From the NCBI GenBank assembly GCA_037127315.1, contig JBBBDQ010000347.1, positions 2,655,001 through 2,719,000 on the forward strand: a stretch of 64,000 nt of DNA, in the 5' to 3' direction. The translations under genes and the position numbers were made by a program. The stretch's first letter is position 1. The number at the start of each line of letters is the position of its first letter. Of this stretch, positions 1-10,740 are shown in pieces. This DNA is from Ascarosepion bandense (Eukaryota > Mollusca > Cephalopoda > Sepiida > Sepiidae). Below the pieces are notes generated by a model. The model ran no database searches, was not told the DNA's origin, and saw only the letters and a program-made list of their open reading frames with translations.

Positions 1-315
1 TATTAAAACAATTTTTATGAATAGAAACATGTTAAAACGAATTCTAACCATTAAGCGAAGGCTTAGAATGAGCGCTTCACTTCAAAACAAAGCAAAAATA
101 AAATACAATTTAAATAGCCAAAACATATGAAAAAGCTAACACCACAAAAAATATTGGATAAAGAAGTATCTGATTACATTTGGAACTACAGATATTGTGT
201 GTAATCTGTGCATATTCTTACTTCTAGAAAACGGCAAAACTGAAAGATGCTGTTAAACCTAAATAAAAAATTGATATCTTCCTTTTCTGCCAAATTTCAT
301 TATATATATATATAT
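1..315. other. AT-rich sequence, nothing recognised
   Basis: No ORF, repeat family or RNA gene is recognisable. A short (TA)n run sits at about 301-315, next to the inverted repeat that follows. Confidence 0.5.
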
Positions 316-477
316 GTAATGAATTATTTTGAACATTATTTTTACCGATACTCGTAAAAATTTATCGAGAAATAATCAGGCCGGTAGATATAAATATAAA
401 ATACTGTTTAATTAAAAACAGAATATCTACTTAAGTACGAGTATCGGTAAAAAATAATGTTCAAAATAATTCATTAC
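316..477. repeat. Inverted repeat with ~41-bp arms
   Basis: The left arm (316-356) and right arm (436-477) are reverse complements except for one extra A in the right arm. They are separated by about 80 bp. The outer arm end reads GTAATGAATTATTTTG. The arms could fold into a long hairpin, or be the ends of a small foldback element. No target duplication was recognised. Confidence 0.8.
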
Positions 478-539
478 AAATTGTTGGTTGCTTATAACCA
501 AGTTTCATTAAAATTCGTTAATTTCCGTAACATGTTTAC

Positions 540-540
<1 letters not shown>

Positions 541-596
<56 letters not shown>
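541..596. repeat. (TA)n microsatellite
   Basis: Nearly pure TA dinucleotide run, interrupted by ACATA near its left end. Confidence 0.95.
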
Positions 597-599
<3 letters not shown>

Positions 600-863
600 G
601 CTCTAGTGGAGAAGAAAAAGTGGTAAAATAGATTAGTGAAATTGTTACTTTAACTTATAACACATATGTCTTCCACGATGTGTAATCAGTTGCGTTAGTA
701 AATTTTCTGACGAGTATGATTGCTATCATTATGTAAAGAGTAATGTAAGTCAATATATAAAGTCTGCAATAATTGCTATTTTGGTTTTGAAACAAAAATT
801 ACCAGACAGTTAAATTATCTAATAATAAAATAAAAAAACCTTTGGTTAACTGGTTCGTACTAT

Positions 864-1336
864 TGTTATATATCGCCGTACGACGACAAAACAACAAACA
901 CGCATATATAAAAATATAAGGTTATATTTTTATTAATGACGACGAACCGTGTGGAATAGAGAACGGAAGGGTGAGAGCGTACATAGAATGGGCTGACGGG
1001 AGTGTAGTCTTGCCTGTGGTGTTTCTCTGCTTCCACTGGCCGTTCTCTGCTGGCGAATCCGTGTGTCGAGGTCTTTATATAGTCTTCTAGAACCGGGACT
1101 TTCCTTCCGGTCCTGCCTCGCCCACGCAACGCCCACGTAATTCCCAGAGACACATGTTCTGTTTGCCTCCGTAGTCATTTCCGCCGCTGTCGGAAATAAG
1201 GTCAAACGACATCCGCTCCGGCCTCGACAGGATGTATTTCACAAACACCCGCCCTGCCGCTCGCCGACCCCTCCACCGACGGGAAACACCATCGCTTGCA
1301 TCACTTCCTCGGGTGGGGCCAGATTGTTATATTACA
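864..1336 (-). mobile_element. Solo LTR of a Ty3/Gypsy element with target-site duplication
   Basis: This 473-bp block is about 95% identical by eye to the LTR at 61324-61797. Read on the minus strand it starts TGTAATATAAC and ends ATATATAACA, the usual TG...CA termini. It is bracketed by the 4-bp repeat CTAT (860-863 and 1337-1340), as expected after insertion and later LTR-LTR recombination. On the minus strand it has a TATATAAAG promoter-like box (1073-1081) and an AATAAA poly(A) signal (929-934) placed as in U3 and R. No internal retrotransposon sequence adjoins it, hence a solo LTR. Open frames inside it are incidental. Confidence 0.92.
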
Positions 1337-1340
1337 CTAT

Positions 1341-2340
1341 CTTTCGGTCAGTTTGGTCTCATTAGACGTCGATTCTGTCAGTTGTTGGTTGGTAGATTTG
1401 TTTTAGCGACATATTAACATTATTTGGTGATTTAATGCCGAAGTCTAAATATTTTGAACACAATTTTATGGCTTCAACTAAATATATTTTGAAAGCAATT
1501 GTATGCCTGCAACTATAGATTAAATGTGTTGATGGTCGTTTTGGTATAAAATATATGCAGTATTTTTGTTAAAGTTACTATAAATCTGTATTCATGGTAC
1601 TTTCATGTTGTTTTGATTTTTTGGGGGGGGGGTATCCACTGTTTACCAGTAACTGGGAGCTTAACAATTACTCCCAACTCGGCTAGAGAAAGCACAAACA
1701 AGTGTAATTACACTAAACTTTGTTTGCATTATGAAGTGCTTCCATTAAAAGATTTGCCATTCATTTACAGCACAGGCAGCATTACCTTTCGTTTAATAAT
1801 AACAAAATCTTTCTCTTAAAAGAGATCTTTTTACAAAAATAGGGTTATTATTTCCACTAACTGTTATCGCTCTTTCTAACTGTGACGGTGTTTTCCATCC
1901 TAATCATTAGCTTAAGTCAATATCTTAGTTATGTCATTATTTTCTCTTTGAGTAAGATGTGCTATCAATTTTAATTGTTACCGTAGGAAGTCATTAAAAG
2001 ATGTGGTTTCTGTTATTTGGTAAAATTCTTTAAGATTCTTCAGCGTCGCTCTGTGAGATCAGATGATAGAAATTAATTTTCAAGACGCACAGAGTTCATT
2101 CATTTGTATAAATTTTCAATCATTAATCTTAGATTTAATTCTATTGAATATATATTATAATTAAAATATTACTGAATATATTGGAAACTATTTAATACTT
2201 CCACATAATGAAGCGAGTTCTTACAAATTCGAGAAATTAAAATTATACTCTAATCAAATGAAAAGAGTATTTCTATTTTTTATATCTATAAGTTATTTAG
2301 TTAATTCTTCTGAAAAAATATTTCAATGTTGATTCATATC
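1341..2340. other. No recognisable feature
   Basis: About 1 kb of AT-rich sequence with a G-run at 1622-1631 and a 68-codon frame at 1613-1819 that matches nothing I know. I see no repeat family or RNA gene here. Confidence 0.45.
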
Positions 2341-2344
2341 ATCT

Positions 2345-2497
2345 ATAGAACGGGCACAAGACAAGTATTTTTACTGGATCTATTCAACCTATTCTGAGAT
2401 AGCTAGAATCCTTCCCAGGATTCGGCATTGGCGGCCACAATCTCAACAGTACGTGGATGACGCAGCGCTGAAAGCAGAAGCGGAAAGAAAAATCGAT
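2345..2497 (+). pseudogene. RTE-type LINE reverse transcriptase fragment, displaced duplicate
   Basis: The reading includes pieces resembling the QG..FTG..QP and YVDDAAL stretches of an RTE reverse transcriptase. TACGTGGATGAC at about 2450-2462 is the YVDD active-site box. The same protein region recurs in its proper place at about 2730-2900. This segment is therefore a second copy set upstream of its normal position. It is frameshifted and non-functional. Confidence 0.7.
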
Positions 2498-3560
2498 ATT
2501 CATACTCAGAATGCTACGTGAACGTCCAATACAAATGCAGAAAGATCTTTATCTCTGCTTTATAGACTATGCAAAAGCTTTTGACAAAATACGACACAGG
2601 GACTTGATAAAGATGCTCGACAACTTCGACATTTTCAGAAAAGACGTTAGGATAATCAAGAATCTATATTGGCAGCAAACCACTCGTATGTATAGGAGGT
2701 GAACTCAGCAGATATGCAGAAATAGAAAGGGGCGCAAGACAAGGATGTGTTTTCTCACCGGATCTTTTCAACCTGTACAGCGAAGCAATTATGATAGAAA
2801 TAAAAGCCTTGCCAGGATTCGTCATTGACGGCCACAAACTCAACAATATCCGACACGTGGATGACACGGTGCTTATAGAAGACACGGAAAGGAAAATGCA
2901 GGACCTTTTACAGAAGTTAGCAAAAGAAAGTAAAATAAACTTCTGAGCATAAACCTCAAGAAAACTGAATGTATGGTCATCAGCCAAAAGAGGAAATCAA
3001 TATGCCAAATGCAAATTGGAGAATCTAAAATAAAACAAGTAAATAAATTCAAATACCTGGGAAGATTTTGACAGGGGATGGAAAATGCGACACGGAAATC
3101 CAAAGACGCATTGGCATGGCCAAAGTAGCATTTCAGAAGCTAATCAGAGTACTGGAAGACAGAAAAATCTCATTTTAAACAAAGAAAAGAATACTGGATT
3201 GCTATGTGATATCTGTCCTTCTGTATGAAAGTGAATGCTGGACAATCTCATCAAAGATGAAGGAGAGGCTTGAAGCAGCAGAAATGTGGTTTTACAGAAG
3301 GATGCTGAGGATACTATGAACAGAGCACGTGTGCAACGATGAGGTATTGGACAGGATGCAAACGAGAAGAAAACTGATAATAAATATCAGGAAGAGACAA
3401 ATCAGGTTCCTGGGACACGTAATGAGGAAAGAAGGCCTGCATAACTTGATACTCACTGGTCGGATAAATGTAAAGAAAGACAGGGGAAAGCAACGTGAAA
3501 CGTACTTGTTAGGTCTGAGCAAATGGTTGATGGATCCATGTTCACCTACGTCCTGAAAAG
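2498..3560 (+). pseudogene. RTE-type LINE fragment: RT palm to C-terminus
   Basis: A decayed piece of the same non-LTR retrotransposon family as 21437-24150. It begins in the RT fingers/palm (DLYLCFIDYAKAFDKIRH, 2511-2702), passes the RQGCVFSPDLFNLYSE stretch (about 2735) and an HVDD active-site box (2853-2864), then enters the family's C-terminal domain (EAAEMWFYRRMLRI, FLGHVMRKEG, 3260-3560). Several frameshifts and stops, such as the break at about 2700, make it dead. The endonuclease half is missing. It belongs to no host gene. Confidence 0.88.
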
Positions 3561-3608
3561 GCACGGCACATGAAGAAGATTTAACACGTTAAAATCCGCT
3601 TTGCACTA

Positions 3609-3700
3609 ACGAGCGCCCATAGCGCCAAGGATAATCGCTGACTGTAGTCAGGCTTAAACAGTCCTTTTTATTCTATGATATAGCGAAACAGGACTATATA
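3609..3700 (+). mobile_element. tRNA-derived SINE (family A), degenerate copy
   Basis: It starts GCGCCCATAGC, like the better copy at 24616-24755, and ends in the same ATATAGCGAAACAG tail before a (TA)n run. The middle, including the B box, is eroded. Confidence 0.6.
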
Positions 3701-3723
3701 TATATATATATATATATATAATC

Positions 3724-3755
<32 letters not shown>

Positions 3756-3769
3756 ATATATATATATAT
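3694..3769. repeat. (TA)n-(TCTA)n-(TA)n microsatellite
   Basis: A compound array that sits between two oppositely oriented copies of the same SINE. Both SINEs have their tail end against it. Confidence 0.95.
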
Positions 3770-3912
3770 TGTCATCCGCATACAGATCTGTTTCGCTGTA
3801 TCACAGCTCATCAGTACGGTTAGACTCCGATTGCTTTTTTGCCCAGGATTGAAACCCGACCGAAATGGCGTCAGTCGGTGATTCTACCCCTGGGCTATGG
3901 GCGTTCGGTGGA
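3770..3912 (-). mobile_element. tRNA-derived SINE (family A), minus strand
   Basis: The reverse complement matches 24616-24755. The head reads CGCCCATAGCCCAGGGGTAG (A box), followed by a GGGTTTCAATCCTGG B box and the ATGAGCTGTGATACAGCGAA tail. The tail faces the microsatellite. Confidence 0.8.
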
Positions 3913-3925
3913 AGTAGGCAGACTT

Positions 3926-3951
3926 TATATATATATATATATATTTACACG

Positions 3952-4000
<49 letters not shown>
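3926..4000. repeat. (TA)n-(CA)n-(TA)n microsatellite
   Basis: TA run, then ACAC repeats, then a TA run. The 67-codon frame across it is a repeat artefact. Confidence 0.95.
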
Positions 4001-4004
<4 letters not shown>

Positions 4005-4005
4005 A

Positions 4006-5560
4006 GATGCAAGAGAGTGATTACTTTTTACAAGTTTTATAGTTTGTTGTTATGGTTATTGTTATATCTATTAAACTAAGTTTCTGTTAAATTTTTTCCT
4101 GTTGTTTCCAATGAACAAATGATATTTCGTAAGAGTACAAATTTTTTCATATGTAATCTCACCAACATTCTGAACAATTTTCTCATACACCTGAGAATGT
4201 AAAAATATCACATAGATTTTAGCATTTCTGTTTAGTCGTCTCAATTCTTCATCATAAACGAATTATATATTCACTGAGAAATTCTTAAAACAAACGGTAA
4301 AAAATTTATTTTGCTTGAATCGTTTTCTACGGTTTATCAACTCTCTCCAAGTCATTTGCAGAAACGCTAGATTTTTTTTATTTTTAGATTGTTAAGAATG
4401 ATTTCTTCTTTTGGGAACATAATAAAGGTTTAGTTATCTAAGTTTTACTAATTAACCCATAAATGAGAGAGAAAGATTGATTCATACCTTTCCCTATCAT
4501 ATTTGAGTATAAATGAATATAATGAACTAACGGAATTGGAACTCGGATGTCTGATTAACAATTCTGTGTAGTTATCTCTGGCACACTAACTTTACAGCAT
4601 CTGGTATTTCTAAGCGGTCATCCATCTATGTAATGATCACGCTCAATGCTAGTTAACTTTGGTGATCTTACGAAAACCGGTGTTTCAACGTGATATGAAC
4701 ATATTAAAGAAAAACTGAATAAAAAACATTAAGTTTAATTATTTTATATTACAGTCCTTTGAAAATAATTCACAGAATGTATATTTATGAAGTAGAACGT
4801 AATTAAAGATATTTAATTTGCAGAAAGTATTAAAGTCTACCTATCCATCATTCACACAGAAATGACAGCGTTATATCTAAATGTTGGCTTAGTGATATCA
4901 ATTCCAATTTCTTCTTTTTTTTTATTGCAAATTCCATACATTCATTCTATGATCGCTAACTAAGCAATTTGAATTAAAAGCAAGCACAAAGAGAAGATAC
5001 ATAGTTGGGATATTGCCTCTTTTTGACAGCGTCTACGAAATTCCAGTGGTCCATTTCTTGTCTGAATAGTGACTTGTATCGAGAAATAAGCCCATTGTGA
5101 CAATTCTAAACGACCACCTCAATTTCTTAATACTAACATATCACTCAAACATTCTCGATTACATTGTGACAAATTCTCAACACGTTGGAGACAGGAAAAT
5201 ATTTTATTCAGTATTGTGAAGTTTATCCAGCCAAAATACGGGTATTTATTCGGGTTACATTGTTTCGAGTTAAGATGTTCTCTATTATAAGTCGTTACCT
5301 TATTAAAAAGTGTATTGAACAACAACAGCCAGAATCAGCTGTTGATATTGACGATCTACAACCATCTACGTCCTCAAAGTAAATAAATTGAATATAAATA
5401 ACGAGTTTATTTTCTATTATCGCAAAATAACTTTATAACTGTATTTGTTATTTAACATTACAAAATAATTTTATTTTATAATGTCTTAGAGCGAACAACT
5501 TTCTTAAATAAAGAGCCAGCTGTAAAGATCGCCGAATAGTAAATATTTTACATTTACAAG
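4006..5560. other. No recognisable feature
   Basis: About 1.5 kb of AT-rich sequence. The short frames at 5119-5325 (minus) and 5185-5382 (plus) overlap each other. The plus frame ends in acidic, Ser/Gln-rich residues (QQQPESAVDIDDLQPST). That composition resembles a transposase C-terminus, but I cannot support an assignment. Confidence 0.4.
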
Positions 5561-5566
5561 TATTTA

Positions 5567-5953
5567 CACTACTATCATAATTATTAAGCCACCTCAGTGT
5601 TTTAAAAACATGATGTATTTCATACTATTTTTTAGAATTTATTGCCAAGTAAATAATTGTAAATGAAAATAGAATAGTTCTTTTGTTAAAACTGCACAAT
5701 AACATGTGCATCAAATGAATTTATAAATATTTAAAAGAGCACCTCTTAGTCTGACGGCATACAAAAGAATGCAAGGAAATTTAGAGCAATTCATTATTGC
5801 TTCTTTGCCTTGTAAAATTTTGCAAAGTAGTTATAACAAAAGAACCATTCTATTTTCATTCAGAATTATCCAGTTGGCAACAAATACTAAAAATAGTATG
5901 AAATGCATATTTTTTTTAAAACTGAACTGGCCAAATATTTATGGCCGGTAGTG
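5567..5953. mobile_element. Foldback MITE of Tc1/mariner type
   Basis: This 387-bp element is flanked by TA on each side (5565-5566 and 5954-5955), the Tc1/mariner target. The right terminus read inward is CACTACCGGCCATAAATATT, and the left starts CACTACTATCATAATTATTA. The two halves are inverted repeats over roughly 190 bp; both contain the ATGTATTTCATACTATTTTT stretch. No transposase is encoded; the 60-codon frame inside is a by-product. Relatives lie at 18267-18555, 53706-54047 and 57047-57262. Confidence 0.85.
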
Positions 5954-6289
5954 TATGCACACATATTCGTAAATTTTGATTACTTTTTTCTACTATATTA
6001 AAAACTGAAGTATATTTCTCTGTAAGCTTAAAAAGATTTTTATTAACCATATCTTATTAAAAATGAATTTATAAATCAAATACAAAACTAAGAATGATTT
6101 TTTGGAGTTTAGCCTAGTGATAAGTAAAAAATTTGGAGACAAGTAAATTCAACTTAAGTCGTTTTTTGACTTTAGTCGCTTCTCCAGGAAAATATTACCA
6201 ACGTAAGATGAGGTCTACATGTAGAATCTATCTGAAAGAACGTTTTGGGACCTAGACGAAGTGTAATGTTTAATAAGTTTGTTTTAGTA

Positions 6290-6380
6290 GAATCTATTAC
6301 AACTGATTAGTGAATTCGAGTCTATAATTACTCGATAATTTCGGCCTTGTACCACGTCTAAGCTGCTGTTAGAGAATCAA
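6290..6380 (+). mobile_element. tRNA-derived SINE (family C), partial
   Basis: It shares the B-box stretch TAGTGAATTCGAGTC and the tail GCCTTGTACCACGTCTAAGC with the better copy at 10212-10335. The A-box end is missing or too eroded to see. Confidence 0.6.
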
Positions 6381-6672
6381 CGCTCTGAAAGAACGTTCTG
6401 TGTTTGGACCGATTTTAAAACCATTTTCTTTCGTTTTAGAAGATGGAAAATAGCTGATGTCAGCGACATAACATATGATAGTGTTGACACGCAATTAAAT
6501 TTACTCGCCTTCCCACGGTGGCAAGTGGCGACAGAATGACGTTTTTAATGTGGGGGTTTGCATCAATGTTAACAATGTTAGCTTTTTAAATATATCACTA
6601 ACAAGTTGGGTCTGCAACATTTATTAGATACAAATCCTTTATCAACCAATAGTTAACTAAAAAGTACAAAGT

Positions 6673-6860
6673 AAGATTGCACACCCGCAAAATCGGAACC
6701 AAACGACTAAAAACATTTTGGAAAAACTAAGACCGAGGAAAATTTCAAAAGTCAGTGTAAAAACTAAAATTGCACATTCGTAAAATTAAATTCAAACGAC
6801 TAAAAGCATTTTGGAAAAACCCAAACTGCAGAAACTTTCACAAGGCAGATTGAAAAGCAA
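6673..6860. repeat. Two-copy tandem duplication, ~95-bp unit
   Basis: Both units contain ATTGCACA.(C/T)CG.AAAAT and AAACGACTAAAA.CATTTTGG. They differ by about 20%. Flanks at 6381-6672 and 6861-7630 show nothing recognisable apart from a 103-codon frame at 7082-7393 without known similarity. Confidence 0.75.
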
Positions 6861-7081
6861 TATTTTGAATCCTGATTGGATAGGAAATCGAAAATTGATA
6901 TATGACGTCAGTCAATTTTTTTTTTTACACCTAAAGAAAAACATGCCCGCTGGAGGCGGTGACATGATAAACTTTATTACTTAATCCACGTTCGATGACC
7001 GATCAAAGTCAGTCCAGAATGGAAGCGGTTTGCTGATGGACCTTGTAACAAAAGTAATTTCAAGAAGCCGATCCGGACGTA

Positions 7082-7393
7082 ATGGCGCCTCACAGATTCA
7101 TTCGAACTTTACTACCAATTTTCTTTTCTTCGTTTTCACTCTACGCCACTAAAGAAAACAACAACATGGACACTCTGTTTGCGATAATTACTATTTCTTT
7201 ATTCCTTCTTTCTCACCCTGTCGCCAAACTATCGAAAAACGGAAAAGAACATAAGACTCTACATTATGCTACCATCTCTAAACTTCTGTCGAACATTTTT
7301 AAATACGTACATTTCTCTTTGAAAAAAAAAATTAACTACAAAACTGCATGCATTTTCTCAATAAAATTTTTTCTTCTAACAAATATGTTATAG
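7082..7393 (+). other. Unassigned 103-codon open frame
   Basis: The frame begins with a plausible ATG and a hydrophobic stretch (residues about 8-22, FIRTLLPIFFSSFSLYA), with a second one (DTLFAIITISLFLLSHPVA, about 30-48). It then becomes Lys/Phe-rich, as AT-rich noncoding DNA does. I see no family motif, and the context is repeat debris. It is probably chance, listed only because it is long for this composition. Confidence 0.15.
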
Positions 7394-7759
7394 TGGTCAC
7401 CTAACGAAATTTCACTTATATTTTTCTTCTTACAATTTCGTTATCCAGTTAATGAACCTTTACTTTTAAATATTTTATCCCTCCACATTTCAACATCCTA
7501 CCTTCTACATTCTGATGGTTAAATTGTGGGGACTTCGGACGTGTTTAGCACAAGGACAATATACCAAGCATCACCGAGGCCCCTACACATTTACGTCAAT
7601 ATTTAATTTAAGTATCGATTTTTAAAAGTATAATTACTAAATATATTTCTGTATTATTTTTAATTCAAACTTATCACGTATAAACGATTTTTGTGCTGAT
7701 TTCTTATTCATAAACTCATCGTGTATGTAAAAAAATAATTTACATTTCTTTTTCTTCAT

Positions 7760-8390
7760 GTACCGTGTCCTTTCAGAACATAGGCAATTATGAACTTCTA
7801 CCTTGCTCTGTTTCTTGTCGCTCTCAAAATTCTTCCTCTTAGTATCCCTCCCAGGCCACGTTCTGCCATTCATTTGCTCGAGCCTGTCAAGTAGGTCTCG
7901 CTCTGTTTTCCCCCCTCTCTCTCTCTTTGCCTCTATCCGTCTTGTGAGTATTAAATTTTCCAAGCCCTCTTTCCTCATTACATGTCCCAGAAAGCTCATC
8001 TGTCGTTTCCTTATCTTAAGTGAGTGTTTTCTCCTCCTTTCTATCCTTTCCAACAGCTCATCTTTAGTCATGTGCTCTGTCCATTTAGTTCTCAGCATCC
8101 TTCAGCAAAACCACATTTCTGCTGCCTCAAGCCTCTCCTTCATCTCTGAAGAAACCGTCCAACTTCCACAGCTATACAGAAGGACAGACATCACATAGCA
8201 ATCCCGAACTCTGTTCTTTCTTCCATTGAAATTTTCCTGTCTTCCACTATTCTGGTTAGCTTTTGAAATACGCCCTTGTCCATGCCAATGCGTCTTTGGA
8301 TATCAGCATCACACTTTTCATCTTCTGTCCACACGCTTCCAAGGTATTTAAATTTCTTTACTTGTTTTATTTTACTTTGTCAAAATATAG
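7760..8390 (-). pseudogene. RTE-type LINE C-terminal fragment
   Basis: On the minus strand this begins in the segment encoding KFKYLGS and AEMWF, and runs into an open frame (8098 to about 7760) with WTEHMTKDELLERI, FLGHVMRKEGLENLIL and a Lys/Arg-rich tail. These are the same blocks seen near 23764-24147. A stop precedes the open part, and the RT and endonuclease are missing. AT-rich flanking sequence extends the frame past the element. Confidence 0.85.
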
Positions 8391-8599
8391 CCGTATTAAA
8401 CAAACAACGTTTATAATAAGCATTGTTGTCGACTGTAATTGTACATTACTACAAATTAGTTGACCCGAAAATAGTTTGAACTTATCTAAACAGAACAAAA
8501 TGGTCTGTTTAATTAGATTTTCTTAAAAATCAACCGAAATATTTAAATAAGAGAAAAATAGTAAATTTACTGAATTGATTATTAATATTATTTTTTTTT

Positions 8600-8990
8600 T
8601 CATTTTCATCATAATCCAATTTCTGCTATGGTCACACTACCTACCAAGACTGTAGAAAGACCCAAGGCAGGTTGTGGTGAGTTGCTACATTTAATGTTTT
8701 TTTCTGTCTCTCATAACATCCCTAGCGTTACATAGACAAAGTTCTCATTAGTGTGTGGGCTGTCTTTAACAAGACAATTTTTGTATATCTCTTAAGCTGG
8801 GGCTTCCAAGGTTCTTTCAATGTATTGTTTTGTTCCATTTTTTATCATTCCAAGTGCACCCAATATCACTGGGACGATGCTTGTTTTTAATTTCCACATT
8901 TTTTCTATTTCAGTTTCCAGGTCTTTATATTTTGATATTTTTTCAATTTTTTTGTTTGCTATATTACAGTCCGCTACACAAGCCATATCA
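8600..8990 (-). pseudogene. C-terminal fragment of another non-LTR retrotransposon
   Basis: The minus-strand frame 8986-8792 reads DCNIANKKIEKISKYKDLET, then WKLKTSIVPVILGALGMI. From my knowledge, the KYKDLE...W....VVPVVIGALG pattern marks the C-terminus of a LINE reverse transcriptase family different from the RTE elements here. A stop at about 8792 breaks the frame, but similar codons continue to about 8600. Its upstream side is replaced by the (ATT)n array at 8993. Confidence 0.65.
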
Positions 8991-8992
<2 letters not shown>

Positions 8993-9050
<58 letters not shown>

Positions 9051-9051
9051 T
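8993..9051. repeat. (ATT)n microsatellite
   Basis: About 19 trinucleotide units. The poly-Ile and poly-Leu frames here are artefacts. Confidence 0.95.
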
Positions 9052-9336
9052 CCTTTGATTACTCTTGTCTATAAATTTTCTTCCGGGTCCCAACCAGAGA
9101 CCTATGGTTAGAAAAGGCATCATGGCATTTTACACTGATCATTTATGTAAAAAAAAAAGAAAGATAAAAGAAATTGAACCCCTAGGATCACATACACTTA
9201 ACATGGATATAACCCTTCGTAAGGTGTGACTTTTTCTACATTTTTTAAGGCATGGGCTAGCAGTAGGAACAGTTACCAGTTAAACCAAGGGCTGCAAAAA
9301 AAAGACTGGGATTATTGATTTCCTCAAGTACCACAT

Positions 9337-9339
<3 letters not shown>

Positions 9340-9386
<47 letters not shown>
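9340..9386. repeat. (ATT)n microsatellite
   Basis: A second ATT array. Sequence between the two arrays and from 9387 to 9734 shows nothing I recognise. Confidence 0.95.
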
Positions 9387-9734
9387 AACAGAGGAAAATA
9401 ATACAAATATTTTTCATGCTCAGTTCTATGTAATTATCCCCAGACTAAGAAAATTGAAATAGAAGCAAAAAAAAACTAGAAATATCTATATATACTTCAT
9501 GGTTTTCCTAATTAAATTTTTTGCTGAATCTTAGGTCTAAATTTAATAAATAATCTCATGGCGAGTTCTGTGTTAAAAAATATCCATAGAAATTTCCCTA
9601 TCGCAACATTATAGCTTTGAATATCTGACAAAATATTGCAATAAAAAGCATGAACCCTGGTTATTGTTATAAGAAGTAAAATGATACAAATGAGAAGGTT
9701 TGAAGTTGATATCTTTGTTCCTTTTCACTGAAAA

Positions 9735-9850
9735 AAAGTTGGACACTTCTATCTTTCCTTCTATCCTTGATTTTATCACTGAAACAATTGAGTCTCAGAT
9801 ATGGCATTTCTGTCTTTCAATGCTATCAAAACGGAATATACGAGGTATCG
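9735..9850 (+). repeat. Outlying copy of the satellite's parental unit
   Basis: It contains TTTCCTTCTATCC, TTATCACTGAAAC, TTTCTGTCTTTCAATGC and ATCAAAACGGAATA in the order found in the longer units at 10375-10740 and 11826-11990. Confidence 0.6.
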
Positions 9851-9852
9851 TC

Positions 9853-9925
9853 AGGGATTGGCCGAGTGGTTAGTATGCTCTCTTTCTGGCTATGAAGCCC
9901 GCGTTCAAATCTCACCATGGTCGAT
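9853..9925 (+). mobile_element. tRNA-like head of a SINE (Leu/Ser-type)
   Basis: TTGGCCGAGTGGTTAG (about 9858) is a textbook tRNA-Leu/Ser A box. GCGTTCAAATCTCAC (about 9901) is a matching B box about 30 bp later. No acceptor stem closes around it and the downstream sequence is unrelated, so it is a SINE head or tRNA relic rather than a tRNA gene. Confidence 0.6.
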
Positions 9926-10211
9926 TTGTCAGATAACTTCTTGATGCTATTTACGTGGAGGAGTCGATGGTTGTCCTAGCTTGAAGTCAGAAGTCATTTT
10001 GAACGAGGGTTTGGGTGTCCTCGCTTTGTTCAGATTGTTGATCACGCTCAAATCGTAATTGCAGTATATAAACCACATTTGGGTTTTGTGGGTGTTGAAC
10101 AAAATACAAGTGTACCTGAGCAAGCGTCTGCAACGGGATAAGTTAGCCCCCTTTTGGATAAATATCCTCGCATACGAGTGGTCAGCCATACATACATTAA
10201 TAGGAGGGGAA

Positions 10212-10335
10212 CCTCGAGGTGGTGTAATGGTTAGAAAGCTTATCTCCCCAGAATCATTACAGTTGAGTAGTGAATTCGATCCTCACTGGGTCTCACATAC
10301 TTTCAGCCTTGTACCACATCTAAGCTGAGCTTAGA
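10212..10335 (+). mobile_element. tRNA-derived SINE (family C)
   Basis: The A box TGGTGTAATGGTTAG (about 10221) and B box GAATTCGATCCTCAC (about 10271) precede a tail containing GCCTTGTACCACATCTAAGC. Related copies lie at 6290-6380 and, inverted, at 34785-34915. Sequence from 9926 to 10211 has no recognised feature. Confidence 0.75.
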
Positions 10336-10374
10336 AAATTACCATATATTAGCAGGAGATGTAAAACATGTTTT

Positions 10375-10740
10375 TATTTATTCAAACTATTTTCTAAATA
10401 AAAATAAGTAGTATCATTGATATATATTTTCTGCCTTTTTACTCGATCAAAACAGAATAGACCGTTATATATTAAGTATTGGGATGAGATGTAAACACTT
10501 CTAACTTTCCTTCTTTCTTTTTTTCTTTTCAGTAAAACCAAATAACGTTTCTTATATGTCTTTTTCCATCTTTCCACCCAATAAACACGGAATATTCCAT
10601 TATTTTTTAGGTATTGGTAAGAATCATTAAGCGATTTTGTTATCCCTTTTTTTCTTTTTCACTGAAACCAAGTAGCGTCACTGATATTTATTTTCTATTT
10701 CCACTCCGTCCAAACAAGTCTATTATTTATAAAGTGTTTA
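10375..10740 (+). repeat. Long-unit precursor of the 60-bp satellite, three copies
   Basis: Three degenerate units of roughly 110-130 bp each carry a pyrimidine tract (CTTTCCTTCTTTC), then TCA.T.AAACCAA.TA.CGT, then a TTTTCCATCTTTCCAC-like stretch and ATCAAAACGGAATA.TCCATTAT. The short satellite next door has the two ends of this unit fused and the middle removed. Confidence 0.7.

Noticed and set aside
866..1205. 90-95-codon minus-strand frames, repeated at 61393-61665
   Set aside because: They lie wholly inside the LTR and recur only because the LTR does. No protein motif.
9853..9925. Genuine tRNA-Leu/Ser gene
   Set aside because: A and B boxes are present, but no acceptor or anticodon stems pair around them.
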